In this document: positions 1 to 10,697 of the stretch, piece by piece
Position numbering within the stretch: position 1 is the first letter of the stretch
Layout: every line of letters starts with the position of its first letter
From: Gnetum montanum
Taxonomy: Eukaryota > Streptophyta > Gnetopsida > Gnetales > Gnetaceae
Length of the DNA stretch: 64,000 bases
NCBI GenBank assembly: GCA_015680685.1
Contig: MNCI01011128.1
Span: 1,084,934 to 1,148,933, forward strand
Direction: 5' to 3'
Position numbers and translations under genes: made by a program
The notes under the pieces: generated by a model
Seen by the model: only the letters and a program-made list of their open reading frames with translations
Told to the model about the DNA's origin: nothing
Database searches by the model: none

Positions 1-56
1 TAGATGTAGTGATGAATTGAAAAACCTTGCCCCTATAGAAATTTGCCTCTGAAATA

Positions 57-990
57 TTGACAAAGGTTGATAACAAGTGGGACTCTTTAGATGAAAGATT
101 TCAAAGTGTTCTAAAAATTGTAGAGGAGTTCAGAGAGCAAGGTAATGATCGTGATCGGCGTAGGAAAAAGGAAGCTAAACATGCCCATCATAAGGGTAAT
201 GGCAAAGTTGCTGTAGCAGAACAGGTTGCAGAATCTGATATGGAGGAAGACGATGAATGTGGCATATGCCAATACGAACATCCTAAGAGGTGTTGTCCTG
301 TGGTGTCACATCTTCAAGAGTCTAGGGTGTATGCGTTGAATCCTTTCTTAGCAAAAAGGCAAACACCCCAAAGGTTCCCTTACCCACAAGGAAACCCAAG
401 GTAGTTCCACTAGTAGCAAGGATATTATCCAAGTGGAGTTCCATCGTAGCCTTATGAACACTTCCAGTAGTGGCAGCACCCACAAGCATGGGGGATGCCA
501 CCTCCAAGGCAGCAGTACCCTTACCGATAACCAAATCCCTATGGGTACTATGTTTAGCAACCAGTCTCTCCACAGGACTCTTCTAGTCATGTAACCTTCC
601 AGAATTACTACCACCCCCTGGAATATTTCTGACCATAATCTCCATCACCTAGGGGGGAAAGCCCACATCTTTACTATCCTCCATCACCTTCTCCTATCGT
701 TCCTTCTCCAAAACATCCCACTAAGCTACCACCTGCTCCACCCATGCAAGGGGAAATCCCACCACAGCCATAGCAACACAATGTTATGAGGGCTATTAAC
801 CTACAACTGGCTCCTCAGGTAAGTGGACTGGAAGCCAGGCCATGGAAATGTCCCTTATTCTGGCCCAATAACTTTAGCACACCCTCACACACACCTGTGG
901 CTAGTTCCTTTGAACCTCAAATCATCCCCATGGTTCCACCCTTCGAGCAGACTTCGAACCAAACACCCTCCAACGTACAAACGATCATGC
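57..990 (+). pseudogene. Gag C-terminal part with zinc knuckle (element A)
   Basis: This is the nucleocapsid end of a Gag protein, which would bind genomic RNA in the particle. A basic stretch rich in R, K and H is followed by a zinc knuckle at about 258-300, read as CGICQYEHPKRCC, i.e. C-x2-C-x3-H-x4-C, one residue shorter between C2 and H than the common C-x2-C-x4-H-x4-C. After it comes a P/Q/Y-rich tail broken by TAG and TGA codons but in the same frame as the protease. The Gag core is left of the window. The same knuckle spacing and the following SHLQES segment recur in element D. Confidence 0.8.
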
Positions 991-1500
991 TCATACACGT
1001 AGTGACTGACTGGATAAAGGTAGGCCATATTCCCCAAAAATTAACTAATTCAGGGAGTCCCCTAATCTATCTTCAGGTGGCAGGAGATGAGCCATGTAAA
1101 GCTCTTCTAGATTCAGGGTCAGGTGTCAATTTTATTTCACATGACATGTACAAGAACTAGAACCTACCCCCATTAAAAAAGAGCAACATTTCACTCAAGC
1201 TGGCAAACCAATCCATCACTATTCCCTTGGGATTGGTGGAAGACATTGTGACCACTGTTTGCAGGTGGTCTTATCCTGCTGATTTCCTTATCATCCGAAT
1301 GGAGAATTGCAAGGGGAACTTTCCTATCATAATGGGAAGAGCCTGGCTAAGCATGGTGGATGCAAGATTAAGACTCCGAGATCTTTCCCTCGAAATCTCA
1401 AAGGAAAATCCTTTTGGAAAGGTCAAGAAGAAGTGTGTTCCATGCATCGCGTACAATGAATTTAGGTGCAACTATGTGCAATAGCTATGGTATGCTAAGC
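991..1500 (+). pseudogene. Retroviral-type aspartic protease (element A)
   Basis: The catalytic signature LLDSGSGVNFIS lies at about 1105-1140 (DSG variant of DTG), and a MGRAWLS motif at about 1330-1355 matches the second conserved protease segment (usually hG-hD/N-hL). It lies in the same frame as gag and RT, so it was probably made as a Gag-Pol polyprotein. TAG at 1158 and others interrupt it. Element D keeps a close homologue at 41519-42010. The fold assignment rests on the two motifs and the position between gag and RT. Confidence 0.85.
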
Positions 1501-1628
1501 AAACATCTATTCAAGCATGCAGTTAGTGTACTGAGAAATCTCAGGTTCAACAATGCCTATACATAACAACCACAAATCAAGAAGGCACCCAGTGGCTGAC
1601 TGCTGATCTTGCTAGTAGCACTCTATAC

Positions 1629-3260
1629 ATGGAACCATCTAAGGAGCTTGTACGAGCCTACATAGAAAGCATGGACCAGTTGGAAGAGGTTCACCAACAA
1701 GTATCCACTGTTGATGACCATGATGATTTGAGAAAGTTGCAAATCCCTAAAAGTTTCAAACAGGAGCCCTTGAAACTCAAGTCTTTACGAGGCCACTTAG
1801 AATATGCCTTTTTGCAAAATGGGAAACTGATAATTATCAATGCCACCCTTACTCCCAAACAAAAGAAAAAGTTATTGAAGGTGGTGAACAAATGGGATGC
1901 TACAGTTGCATGGTCATATCTTGAGCTAACCGGAGTTGATCCCAGGGTCTGCCAACATCGGATTTATATTGACCCCTTCATGAAGCCACGATGTCAACCA
2001 TAAAGGTGGTTGAACCCCAAACTGAAGCAAGTCATCAAAGATGAAATTAAGCAATTGCTAAAGGCAGGGTTCATCTATTCTATTGCTGATAGCGAATGGA
2101 TAAACCCACTCATTATTGTGCCAAAGAAGGATGCAAAATGGAGGGTATGTATAGATTTTTGATTGCTCAGCATGGCTACCTTCAAAGATCACTTCCCACT
2201 CCCATTTGTGGACCAAGTGTTGGATACCATTGCAAGGCATCATTATTATAGCTTTTTGGATGGTTATAGTGGCTATAACCAAATCCAAATTACATCATAG
2301 GATCAGGCCAAGACAACTTTCACAAGTTCCTAGGGGACATTTTCATACAAGAAGATGCCTTTTGGCCTATGTAATGCGCCTACCACTTTCCCATGCCTTG
2401 TCCTCAGCATCTTCCAATAGCAAATAGGCAATGGGGTAGAAGTCTTCATGGATGACTTCTCTACCTATGGGGCCACATTCGATCAAGCCTTGGACCACCT
2501 TGAGCAAGTTCTAAAAAGATGTGTGGACACTAACTTACGGCTCAACTGGTAGAAAAGCCACTTAATGGTCCAAAAGGGCATTGTGCTGGGGCACCGTATT
2601 TCACAGACAAGGATTAGTGTGGATCCTAACAAAATCAGGGTCATCCAAGGAATCACCCAGCAACCAAGCACTGTGAAAGATGTTTGGTCATTCCTTGGCC
2701 ACACTGATTACTACCGGTGCTTGATTGAAAATTTCTCGAAGATCACCAAGTCATTGGTGGAACTCACAAAGGAAGATGTTCCGTTCATCTGGACCAAGGA
2801 ATGTGAATCTGCATTCCAAATGCTTAAATAGAAACTTGTAGAGACTCTAGTTCTATGGGCACCTGATTGGTCCAGACCTTACCACATCATGAAAAATGCG
2901 TCTAATTATGCATTGGGAGCCATGCTTACATAGTGTGATGATCAAAAATGTTCATACTATATTCACTATGCAAGCTGTAGCATTGTGGGTGCTCAACTTA
3001 ACTACACCACCATCGAAAAGGAGTTGATGATGGTGGTGTTTGCCTTAGAAAAATTTTGACACTATGTGCTCAGGTACAAGGTGTTCGTGCATACCAACCA
3101 TAGTGCCATCTGATTCCTGATGAACAAACCAACGGTTAGCCCCCGTATCATATGGTGGCTGGTGATTCTTTAGGAATTTGACCTCACCATGGTAGATCGG
3201 AAGGGGACCAACAATGTGGTTGCTGACCACTCATCTCGGTTACGATGGGAGGACACAGAA
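1629..3260 (+). pseudogene. Reverse transcriptase and RNase H (element A)
   Basis: Conserved RT blocks follow in order in one frame: entry segment with AGFIY (from about 2040), IVPKKDAKWRVCIDF (about 2115-2160), SFLDGYSGYNQI (about 2250-2287), KMPFGLCNAPTTF (about 2353-2391), the catalytic box FMDD at 2445-2456, and GHRIS (about 2588-2603). RNase H follows from about 2850 (ASNYALGAML, then TIEKELMMVVFALEKF and VFVHTNHSAI). In-frame stops occur at about 2001, 2160, 2296, 2332, 2425, 2549, 2829, 3057, 3111 and 3171. No frameshift is needed anywhere. It is non-functional as it stands. Confidence 0.93.
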
Positions 3261-4676
3261 GAAGAGGAGCCCCTCTCCGACTAATTCCCCGATGAACTTC
3301 TCTTTGTGGGAGTAGTCGATCTGTAGGTTCCCAACCACATCCTCACCTACCTCACCACTCAAGAATTTCCAAAGGAGTGGAACCATCAGTAGAAACAATA
3401 GTTTCTCCATAAGGCTAAGCACTTCATGGAAATCAATCACCACCTTTATAAGGTGTGCGTAGATGGCCTGGTTTGATGGTATGTCCCTGATGACGATACA
3501 CTGTGCATCCTCCAAGATGATCATGATGGTCCTTATGGGGGCCACTATGTTGGATGCTGCACAACCATTAAGATCCTACTTGCAGAATATTACTAGCCCA
3601 TAATCTTCAGGTACGCACAACGGTTCGTCCACTCTTGCAAACGATGCCAATGAGACGATGGGATGACTACACGATTGGAGGGACCTCAACAGTGGATCCA
3701 ACCACTGGAGCCCTTCGACATCTGGGGCATCAACTTCATGGGATCCATCACACCCTTATCCAACAAAAAGATGTACATCATCATTGCTGTGGACTATTGC
3801 ACAAAGTGGGTGGAGGCGGCAGCCGTTGTCGATTGTTCCTCAAACATCGCTGCACGATTTGTCCAACAGCAAATCGTCAACAGGTTTGGAGTGCCATGTC
3901 CACTCATCTTGGATAATGGGACCCATTTCACGAGTATCTTTTTTTGTAAACTCATGCAACACTTGGGGGTTACCCATAAATTTACAACACCCTATCACCC
4001 CCAAGCCAACGAGCAGGCCGAAGTCACCAATAGGGAGATCACCAAGATCCTCACTCGAACCATTAGCAAATATAGGAGGGATTGGAGCACCAAACTTAAC
4101 AATGCCCTCTGGGCCTATCGCTCCACTTGAAAACTTCCTATAGGTTACTCTCCCTATGATTTAGTGTATGGTAAGCTACTAAAACTTCCAATCCAGGCAA
4201 AACTCTAGACACTATCCACAGCCAGTGACTTAGGCCTTGACCTACCACTAGCACAACGTGAATGACTTATCAACTTAAGTGTACTAGATGAGAATCGATT
4301 AGTGGTCCTATCTTCAAATGAGATCCACAAGGCCTACAATAAAAAATGACATGATCTTAGGATTCAAAAGGTCACATTTAAAGGTGGAGATAAGGTGTTG
4401 TATTGGAACCCCACACATGTACCACAACCGACCAAGTTTCAAACACTGTGGGAGGCACCTTACATTATCTCCGAAACCTTCCCATCCGGGGCCTTGCTTA
4501 TCCACAAACCTGAGGACCCCACACAAACGCAATTGGTCAACTGACAACAACTAAAACCTTTCTATGAGCTCCACCTAACCAGTGCTACCGCCTCATCATC
4601 ACTAGGACAACCTCGTTTAATCTTTTACGTCTCCTCCTTTTCGCCCAATCGTGGGGGAGATCATCCTCCATGCTAA
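3261..4676 (+). pseudogene. Integrase (element A)
   Basis: An HHCC-type zinc module ends with CKRC at about 3636-3647. The catalytic core has D at 3717 (FDIWGINFMG), D at 3912 (LILDNGTHF) and E at 4020 (ANEQAEV), giving the D-D-35-E spacing exactly. The C-terminal part includes FKGGDKVLYWNPTHV (about 4374-4420), typical of Gypsy integrases. The frame ends at TAA 4674-4676. Stops at about 3283, 3322, 3392, 3594, 3651, 4128, 4208, 4262 and 4350 kill it. Its product would have inserted the cDNA and made the 5 bp target duplications seen around elements B-D. Confidence 0.93.
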
Positions 4677-6170
4677 CCCATTCCACTACGCTCCTCATTG
4701 TTTTTGGAATTTTTTGTTTTACACTTTTTTTTACCATCATTTATACATTTTCCAATTCTTGCTAAATTTTCTTTTCTTTTCTTTAATTACTTTTTGATTT
4801 CTTCGTTATTTATTTATGTAGATGTGTGTGTTTAATTTTCAACTAGTTACTAATAAGTCATCTCATTGTCATCAGGTGTCTAGCACGGATGGTTTTCGTT
4901 GTGATGGGGTCATGCGATGGGGTCCTTGGACTTTACATATCTTTTCATCTCAGAAAATCGGTAGTGAGTCCACATCATCCATCCATTCACCCACTCCATG
5001 GTTTTTCTTCCGTTGGAAACATGCAACCCCTTCACTTAAAAAATATTTTAATTCATGTGTGACTTGTGTAGTTCCCAGATTCAGGCATGACCCAACAGTT
5101 TGAATCGGGTGTGACTTCAAGGGGAATGCAACATTTTTCATCCTCTTCTATCTCCCAAGTCCTTGGTGTGTCCTTATGGATTTCCTACCACTCCACGTTC
5201 TTCTCTATAAGGAAGCTCCTGGGTAGTTCGACCTTGCATGGTGTGGCCCTCATTGCAAAAATTCAAAAAAAAATAAACATAAGGATTCAAAGCACACCCC
5301 TTGGTCGAATGCATGCAAACAAGCATGGGTCTTTGCATGGTGTGGTTTCCACAAAATAACAAGAAAATGAAAAATAAAATCATCACTATGTAGGAATTCA
5401 AAGCACACCCATTAGACCACCCCTCACAGGCCACAAGCACTAGTTATGGGACTTCCTTCATCCCCTCTAACTTAGTCTTGTTTCCCTTCCTTTCTCTCAC
5501 ATTTGTTGGAGTGGTGGTTCTCTATGGGTCCATTCCTTTCCACTTGGGGGATGGTCGGGGCTTCTCCTATTGTTGCAATGTCACTGTATGTGGATGGTTT
5601 TGGGTCTGAACTCAGGAAAGGTCCTACTGGGTCACTTAACCACAACTTCACACGGGGTTTCATGTGACCAATGATCAAAATTCCCATTCTCTCGTCTCTC
5701 TCTTCATCCATTTCTCTCCATAACTCACCTCACTGCCCATCTTATGCTTTGAAAGTTCGTCATGATTTCCATGGACTTCTCATGCCTTGGTTGGTGCACT
5801 TAGATGGGAGTCTTAACTTGCAATCACCATTTCTTAACCCTAGGACCCATGGACTCTGGTGTTAAGGATATGCAAGGGCTACTAAGGCTACCACCTTCTA
5901 TGGGGAGGATCCACTTGCATATTCTTGGTCTTGTTTGTTAAGCCCCCCATACTTTTGATTTTGTGGTTGATTATTTTCATGTCCCATCGCTTGATTTCTT
6001 CCTCGTAAAGTTCTTTTTTCCCACATTCTCCTACATTTGACTCTTTTTCTAGCCCGGTTTACCCTCCTCGTGTCCTTAATCATGTTCCTATCCTCTTACA
6101 CTCTTCAACTGTCCCAATTTGGCATTTCAAATTTATTTTTTTGGTTTTTTCTGGCTAGTCAACGCTGGTC
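4677..6170 (+). other. Noncoding block between integrase and ORF3 (element A)
   Basis: No reading frame is supported here. A purine tract (GTGGGGGAGA, 4651-4660) lies just before the block, and a conserved 20-mer, GGGTGTGACTTCAAGGGGAA, is at 5107-5126. The hairpin at 5868-5922 is listed separately. Both conserved signals recur in the same order in elements B, C and D, which argues that this block has a cis-acting role rather than being random spacer. Confidence 0.7.
5868..5922 (+). promoter_or_regulatory. Conserved stem-loop, element A copy
   Basis: Perfect 9 bp arms ATATGCAAG (5868-5876) and CTTGCATAT (5914-5922) enclose a loop containing TATGGGGAGGATCCA. The loop segment GGGGAGGAYCC is shared with the copies in B, C, D and near the window end. 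Confidence 0.65.
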
Positions 6171-6184
6171 AATGGGAGCAACCC

Positions 6185-6280
6185 CCTGCGTATACGGGGC
6201 CCCATATACGTAGCCCCTTATGTATACGCAGTCGCGTATATGCAGCCCCGTTGACGTAGCACCCAACCCCTATATATATA
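6185..6280 (+). promoter_or_regulatory. Putative internal promoter upstream of ORF3 (element A)
   Basis: A cluster of GTATACG-type words (CGTATACGG, ATATACGTAG, GTATACGCAG, CGTATATGCAG) is followed by TATATATATA at 6271-6280. The 18-mer at 6246-6263 (CCCCGTTGACGTAGCACC) matches 9904-9921 in this element's own 3' LTR (CCCCGTTTACGTGGCACC) with two differences, in both places just upstream of a TATA box. No LTR termini flank this block, so it is not an inserted LTR. Promoter activity is inferred. Confidence 0.6.
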
Positions 6281-6422
6281 CCCGTTGTGCCTACAATTTC
6301 CATCATTTTGAAAACAAATTGGGGGGAGATTTTTCCATTTTTTCTGCCTAACTTCTTCCCAAGAACCTATGTTCTATCGCATGTCGACATCAACCAATCC
6401 TTACCCTCTTAAGCACCCAGAG

Positions 6423-6703
6423 GTATGCTCTCAGTCATGGGGGGGGGGGGGGAAGCCTATGTGTAATTAATTAATTAATTAGCTAATTAAAGACTTCGCA
6501 CCTCTAAAGGGAAGAAACGAAAATAATAGCTTAAACTCCAACTTATCCCTTGTTGTTTTTGGCTCTAACCCATGAATTAACACTTTGGGGGATTTAATGG
6601 AATGCCTGTGCCAGCATCATAACTTAGTCGAACTAAGAAAGTATATGAGGATCATTTTAAGAAACTTGTGCACAACCTAATTGGTGGTTATGTTTGATTG
6701 CAG
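6423..6703 (+). other. Probable intron in the ORF3 leader (element A)
   Basis: The donor is CAGAG|GTATGC at 6423 and the acceptor TTTGATTGCAG ends at 6703, directly before the ORF3 ATG (6704-6706). Elements B and C have similar acceptor-ATG junctions. A poly-G run (about 6440-6452) lies inside the intron. Confidence 0.55.
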
Positions 6704-9478
6704 ATGGCACCAAAACCAAGGCATCCAAGGGACGAAGGACCAACACAACCTACGAACAAGCATCCATGAATAGGAAGGGGACAAGGCATGCAGCAACCAG
6801 AGCATGTGGAGGGCTCTCATGCAGCTGGCCCCCTCTGTGAAGAACCTGATGTGCAATCTTTCCATCAGATTCCCGAAGAGGAGATTCCCAGTGGGCAATT
6901 GTAAGGGGATGAAACTCCAGGGATAGTTCCATGGCTTGAGGTCACCCTAACCCAAGCATGTCTTGATGCTATCAAGCCATAAGAAGTACAACAAATGGTC
7001 CTACAAGATTTAAACTTTGGACCATTTCTTGAGAACGCACCAGAAGATGTGAGACTTCAACTACAAAACTCTCCTATGTGACTAGTTATCACAATCGGTG
7101 GTGAATGGTACCTAGGAGAGACCTATCTCTTCTAGACAAATTGGCAACCAAGGTCCAGAGTAAGAATTAAAGACATCTATGTCTCTTACTCTACAGAAGC
7201 AATCGCACAAGCTCTAGGGTTTCCAGAGATCGGAGCAAATGTGGTAGAGATCTCAAAACAAGTAGACCCTGAAGTAAAAGGGGAGTGGATTAGGCGGTGC
7301 TATGGGGTAGATCACAAGGAGTTCAGCACTCTAACCACCGCATAGATGGTGTATTCAAAGATCGTGTCTTACCACTTAAGCCCAACGATAAGACCCAGCA
7401 AAATCATGGCCTTCTCCACTCATACATGTGCCACCCTAAGTGGAAAATTTCCAATGAGTCTTCCACAGTTGTTATTCTTGGAAATTGAAAAGAGGTTTGT
7501 TGAAAGTAAACGTGGAAGACGAGGTCTCCCCTTCCCTTGCCTAATCAAAAAGTTGTGCAAATGGGCAAGGATAGCAAAATATGCCAATGATACACTCCAG
7601 CATGCCCCAATTTCCTCATAGAGGGAAATGATGAAGGATAGGACTCTGGCCACTACACACACCAAGGAGGAGTAGAAACCACCTCCAGCACCTACACAAA
7701 CAACGAGGTCAGGTTCACAAACTATTGCAGAACACATCCGTGAAATCCAACAACTACTCTTGAGCCAGCAAGAGCAATCTAGAAGGATCGATGGAGGAGA
7801 AGACCCTTTGGTCTATCACCCTATAATGAGCCACCTGAAGCAAGTGGGTTGATCAGTCAATTTTCTAGAAAGAGCAAGGTCGATATTCTCTGCTGTCCGA
7901 ATGCAAGTGCTAGCAAGAACAGATCCTAGCATCCAAGAGGTAACGATATCAACTCAATAGCTCTTCCTTGAAATTTTAGGAAATGCTGCTACCTTCTTGG
8001 CACACCTAGAAGATGGCGAGGGGGCAACAGTCCTAGTGATGCAGCACCAAGGACAAGAGATTGCAGCCGAAGTGGTTGCTAATATGATTACTACAACTCT
8101 CAACGCATCGGTGGCACCTGTACCAGACGTACATGGACTTCAAGATGTACAGGCATCCACCAAAAATTCACATAGCAAGATTGATGCAGCACAACATGAA
8201 GAACTTTTGGACCGACTGGTGGGAACCGAGCAACCGCTTCCATATGTCTTCGACCTTCCTGACAACATCACTGCAACCCAATTGAAGCTGCTCTCGACAA
8301 GGGGTAGGAGCCTTATCTTGGAAGGGCAACTTGAAGCTGCTCAAGCTAATTATCAATGCTTGGCAATAGAAGTTGCTCAACTAAGAAAATAACTTGCCAA
8401 TCTAGCTCTCCTCAACTGTGAGCTCACCCAAGATGAAGCTTTTCAATAGCTTCAGATCAAAATTCAGATAGTTGAGGATGAGTGAGAATCAGTGATCTTT
8501 GATAAGTCCTTGGCAAATGCTCATACATATCATTTAAACAAGGACTTGGCAGAGGTTCTCTAGGAGAATGTCAGGTTGATCGCGGAGGTTCATTGCTTGC
8601 GGAATGTTGATGATAAAAATAAACACATAAAAAACTTTATTCACCAACAGTAGGAAGAGCTAGCTAGGATGAACATTGATGTAAGGAGGTTGGCCACTGA
8701 AAATCAAAATCTTTCCATGGAGGAGGTTCGAGCCTTGTAATAGAAATTAGCCATTGAAATCACCGCTTAGAAGAATGAAGCCGTTAAGTTTGAAAAAGTT
8801 CAAAATCATTACAGGGACCAAGTGAAATTACAAAAGGAAGTGAATGAGAAACAAATTCAAGTCGCAAAGGCTAAGATAAACCAAGCATTCCAGCAGATCA
8901 AAGAAGGAGGTGAGATATGGCAACCCATCTTTGATGGATTGAATGCCTACAACCAGGCTAAGATCCGCCTCAAGGAACTGCAGATCGAAGAAATGATAGA
9001 ATACATGGAGCTGGCCAACCTTTGCTACATAAACCTGGCTATATTAAAAGCTGGGAGGCTACGGTCTGACCTAGAGGAGCAAGTGGCCGCCTCATATTCT
9101 TTATACGAGGGAAAGTTCCAAGTGCACAAAGTGACAAAGAAAAAACTAGAAATAGCAAATGTGAAACTCGAGGTTCTCCGTACAAGTTTTGAAGGACAAC
9201 ATGCGGTCACGGAGAACTTGGCCCATCGAATGAATGACTACCAGTAACTACAAACATCAATTTGAGCATTTGACATTGAACGAAAATAGTTCGTAGCCTA
9301 GTTTGTCAACTTGAAAGAACTCTTCCCTGCACTACCGTGCCCTTGGGAAGTTCCAGTCCCGGCACACATTACTAAAGCTGCCTGGACAATGAACAATCAC
9401 AGAAGCAAGGAGGAAAAAATGAGGGCCCTCTTGGAGGCTTTTCAATTACTTCCAGAAGTTCCAGATGCTGTGGGATAG
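6704..9478 (+). pseudogene. ORF3: extra Athila-type ORF with coiled coils (element A)
   Basis: A frame of about 925 codons from ATG 6704 to TAG 9476-9478 has scattered internal stops but no frameshift. The first 60 or so residues are basic and low-complexity. The middle (about 6940-7620) has LGFPEIG and LPFPCLIKKLCKWARI, which resembles the 'putative plant transposon protein' domain found in Athila extra ORFs (recognised from memory of that family). The rest, about 7990-9240, is long heptad-rich coiled coil. The C-terminal segment FPALPCPWEVPVP is shared with elements B and C. I see no signal peptide or membrane span, so an envelope role is not supported. Function is unknown. Confidence 0.7.
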
Positions 9479-9794
9479 CCATCATTCGTGCATTGCCGCC
9501 ACATGGGCTAGAGGCTAGTGAAGGTCCATCAAAACCACCGCCCCCAGGGATGGTGTCATCTTCTCCAGTAATTTTTGCATCTTTCAACACAGTAGAGACT
9601 CCAGGACCAGTAGGGTGTTCAATTTTGTCTCTGAACACCACCATTTTGTAATTTTTCCTTCTCTGTACACTTGGGCACTTGGCGCGTCGTGTGTATGTGT
9701 GTATGTGTGTCATATGTGTCAAATCATGTGTGTTGTAAATAAAAGTCTATACCTTCCAAATTGTAAGAGGAACTCGAGGAAAAGTTTTTACTCA

Positions 9795-9806
9795 GTCGTG
9801 GGGGTA
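9795..9806 (+). promoter_or_regulatory. Polypurine tract of element A
   Basis: GTCGTGGGGGTA abuts the 3' LTR start TGATG. The same string precedes the 3' LTR of element B (19473-19484), and close variants precede those of C and D. It would prime plus-strand DNA synthesis. Confidence 0.75.
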
Positions 9807-10697
9807 TGATGAAGTGCTAGACAGTTGCTGCATTTACTAGGCCACGTATGTGGGACCTTGTATACGCGACCCCGTCAACGCATCCTTCCATGCGTCGATG
9901 TGGCCCCGTTTACGTGGCACCTATTTCAGCTTATAAATAAGTGGCCTTCCGTCACACTTATACCTTTTTGTTAGTTGTAGTGAAGCTCTTATAGTTTGTT
10001 CCTGCAAGAGTTAGAATATTTTCCAAGTACCTGCAGTAGGTGTAAGAAAGGTGTTTAGCTCTTTATTCGAGCACTGATGTACCTAAGCCCATTGGCGTGA
10101 ACAACAATAAAGACGAGCTTTTCAAGCATTCCTTGCAGCAATTGGACTTAGCCATTTCTATGCATTTATAGTTTAATTTTTATATGCTTTAATTATTCAT
10201 TGAGTTTATGTTATTATTATTTTAATCACTCTTGCTCTCTTATAGTTCACAGGAACCATAAGTACAACCATCTCGAATGTGAAACCCAACACTTGGCAAC
10301 CCAACGACGCTTAACGTCTGGTAGCCCAATAGTGGTTAGGGGATGCTTAGGACGTGCATGGAAGATGGGATCGGATACTTATGCTAGGAAGAGTTAGGAC
10401 ATAGATTAGGATAATTATAGATTACATAATATTTCATTCCTTACTTTCCATTCCGAGAATTAGACGTTAGAACACAAAGTAAAAAGCCATAAAAATCAGT
10501 TGTCTCAATCTCACTTAACCATCGCAATCAAAACATTACAAGTGAGGTTGAGAGGACAATGACAATTCTAACAAATGGTTTTGCTGATTAAAGGTCTAGT
10601 GTATGTTAAGTGCTTACAGTCTATGAAATTCGACTAAGTTGCATGTGAATGCCCATGATTCACATGGTTGGGTGTATGGGTACCTAGCCACTCATCA
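9807..10697 (+). repeat. 3' LTR of element A
   Basis: The LTR starts TGATGAAGTGC and ends CCACTCATCA. U3 is short: GTATACG-type motif cluster at about 9845-9921, TATAAATA at 9932-9939. AATAAA is near 10105, leaving a long U5. The terminal block GGTACC..GCCACTCATCA is shared by every LTR in the window. The following bases are CTAAT; the matching TSD would be outside the window. Confidence 0.85.

Larger units (their letters stand above)
1..10697 (+). mobile_element. Element A: Athila-like Ty3/Gypsy retrotransposon, 5' end outside window
   Basis: The order is gag tail, aspartic protease, RT, RNase H, integrase, noncoding block, ORF3, purine tract, 3' LTR. Protease before RT and integrase after RNase H is the Gypsy order. 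The FMDD catalytic box and an extra ORF downstream of integrase fit the Athila/Tat branch. The gag-pol frame is unbroken in phase from base 57 to 4676 but carries about two dozen stop codons, so the copy is dead. The 5' LTR and gag start lie left of the window. This is the only element here that retains pol. Confidence 0.9.

Noticed and set aside
3784-4143. 119-codon open frame overlapping integrase
   Set aside because: It is a shadow of the integrase frame, which carries the catalytic D, D and E residues.
6185-6280. Internal palindrome/TATA block of element A as a nested solo LTR
   Set aside because: No TGATGAG or CTCATCA edges, target duplication or U5 sequence surround it.
6438-6452. Poly-G run as a regulatory G-quadruplex
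   Set aside because: A single homopolymer in an inferred intron; length may be a sequencing error and no copy in B or C supports it.
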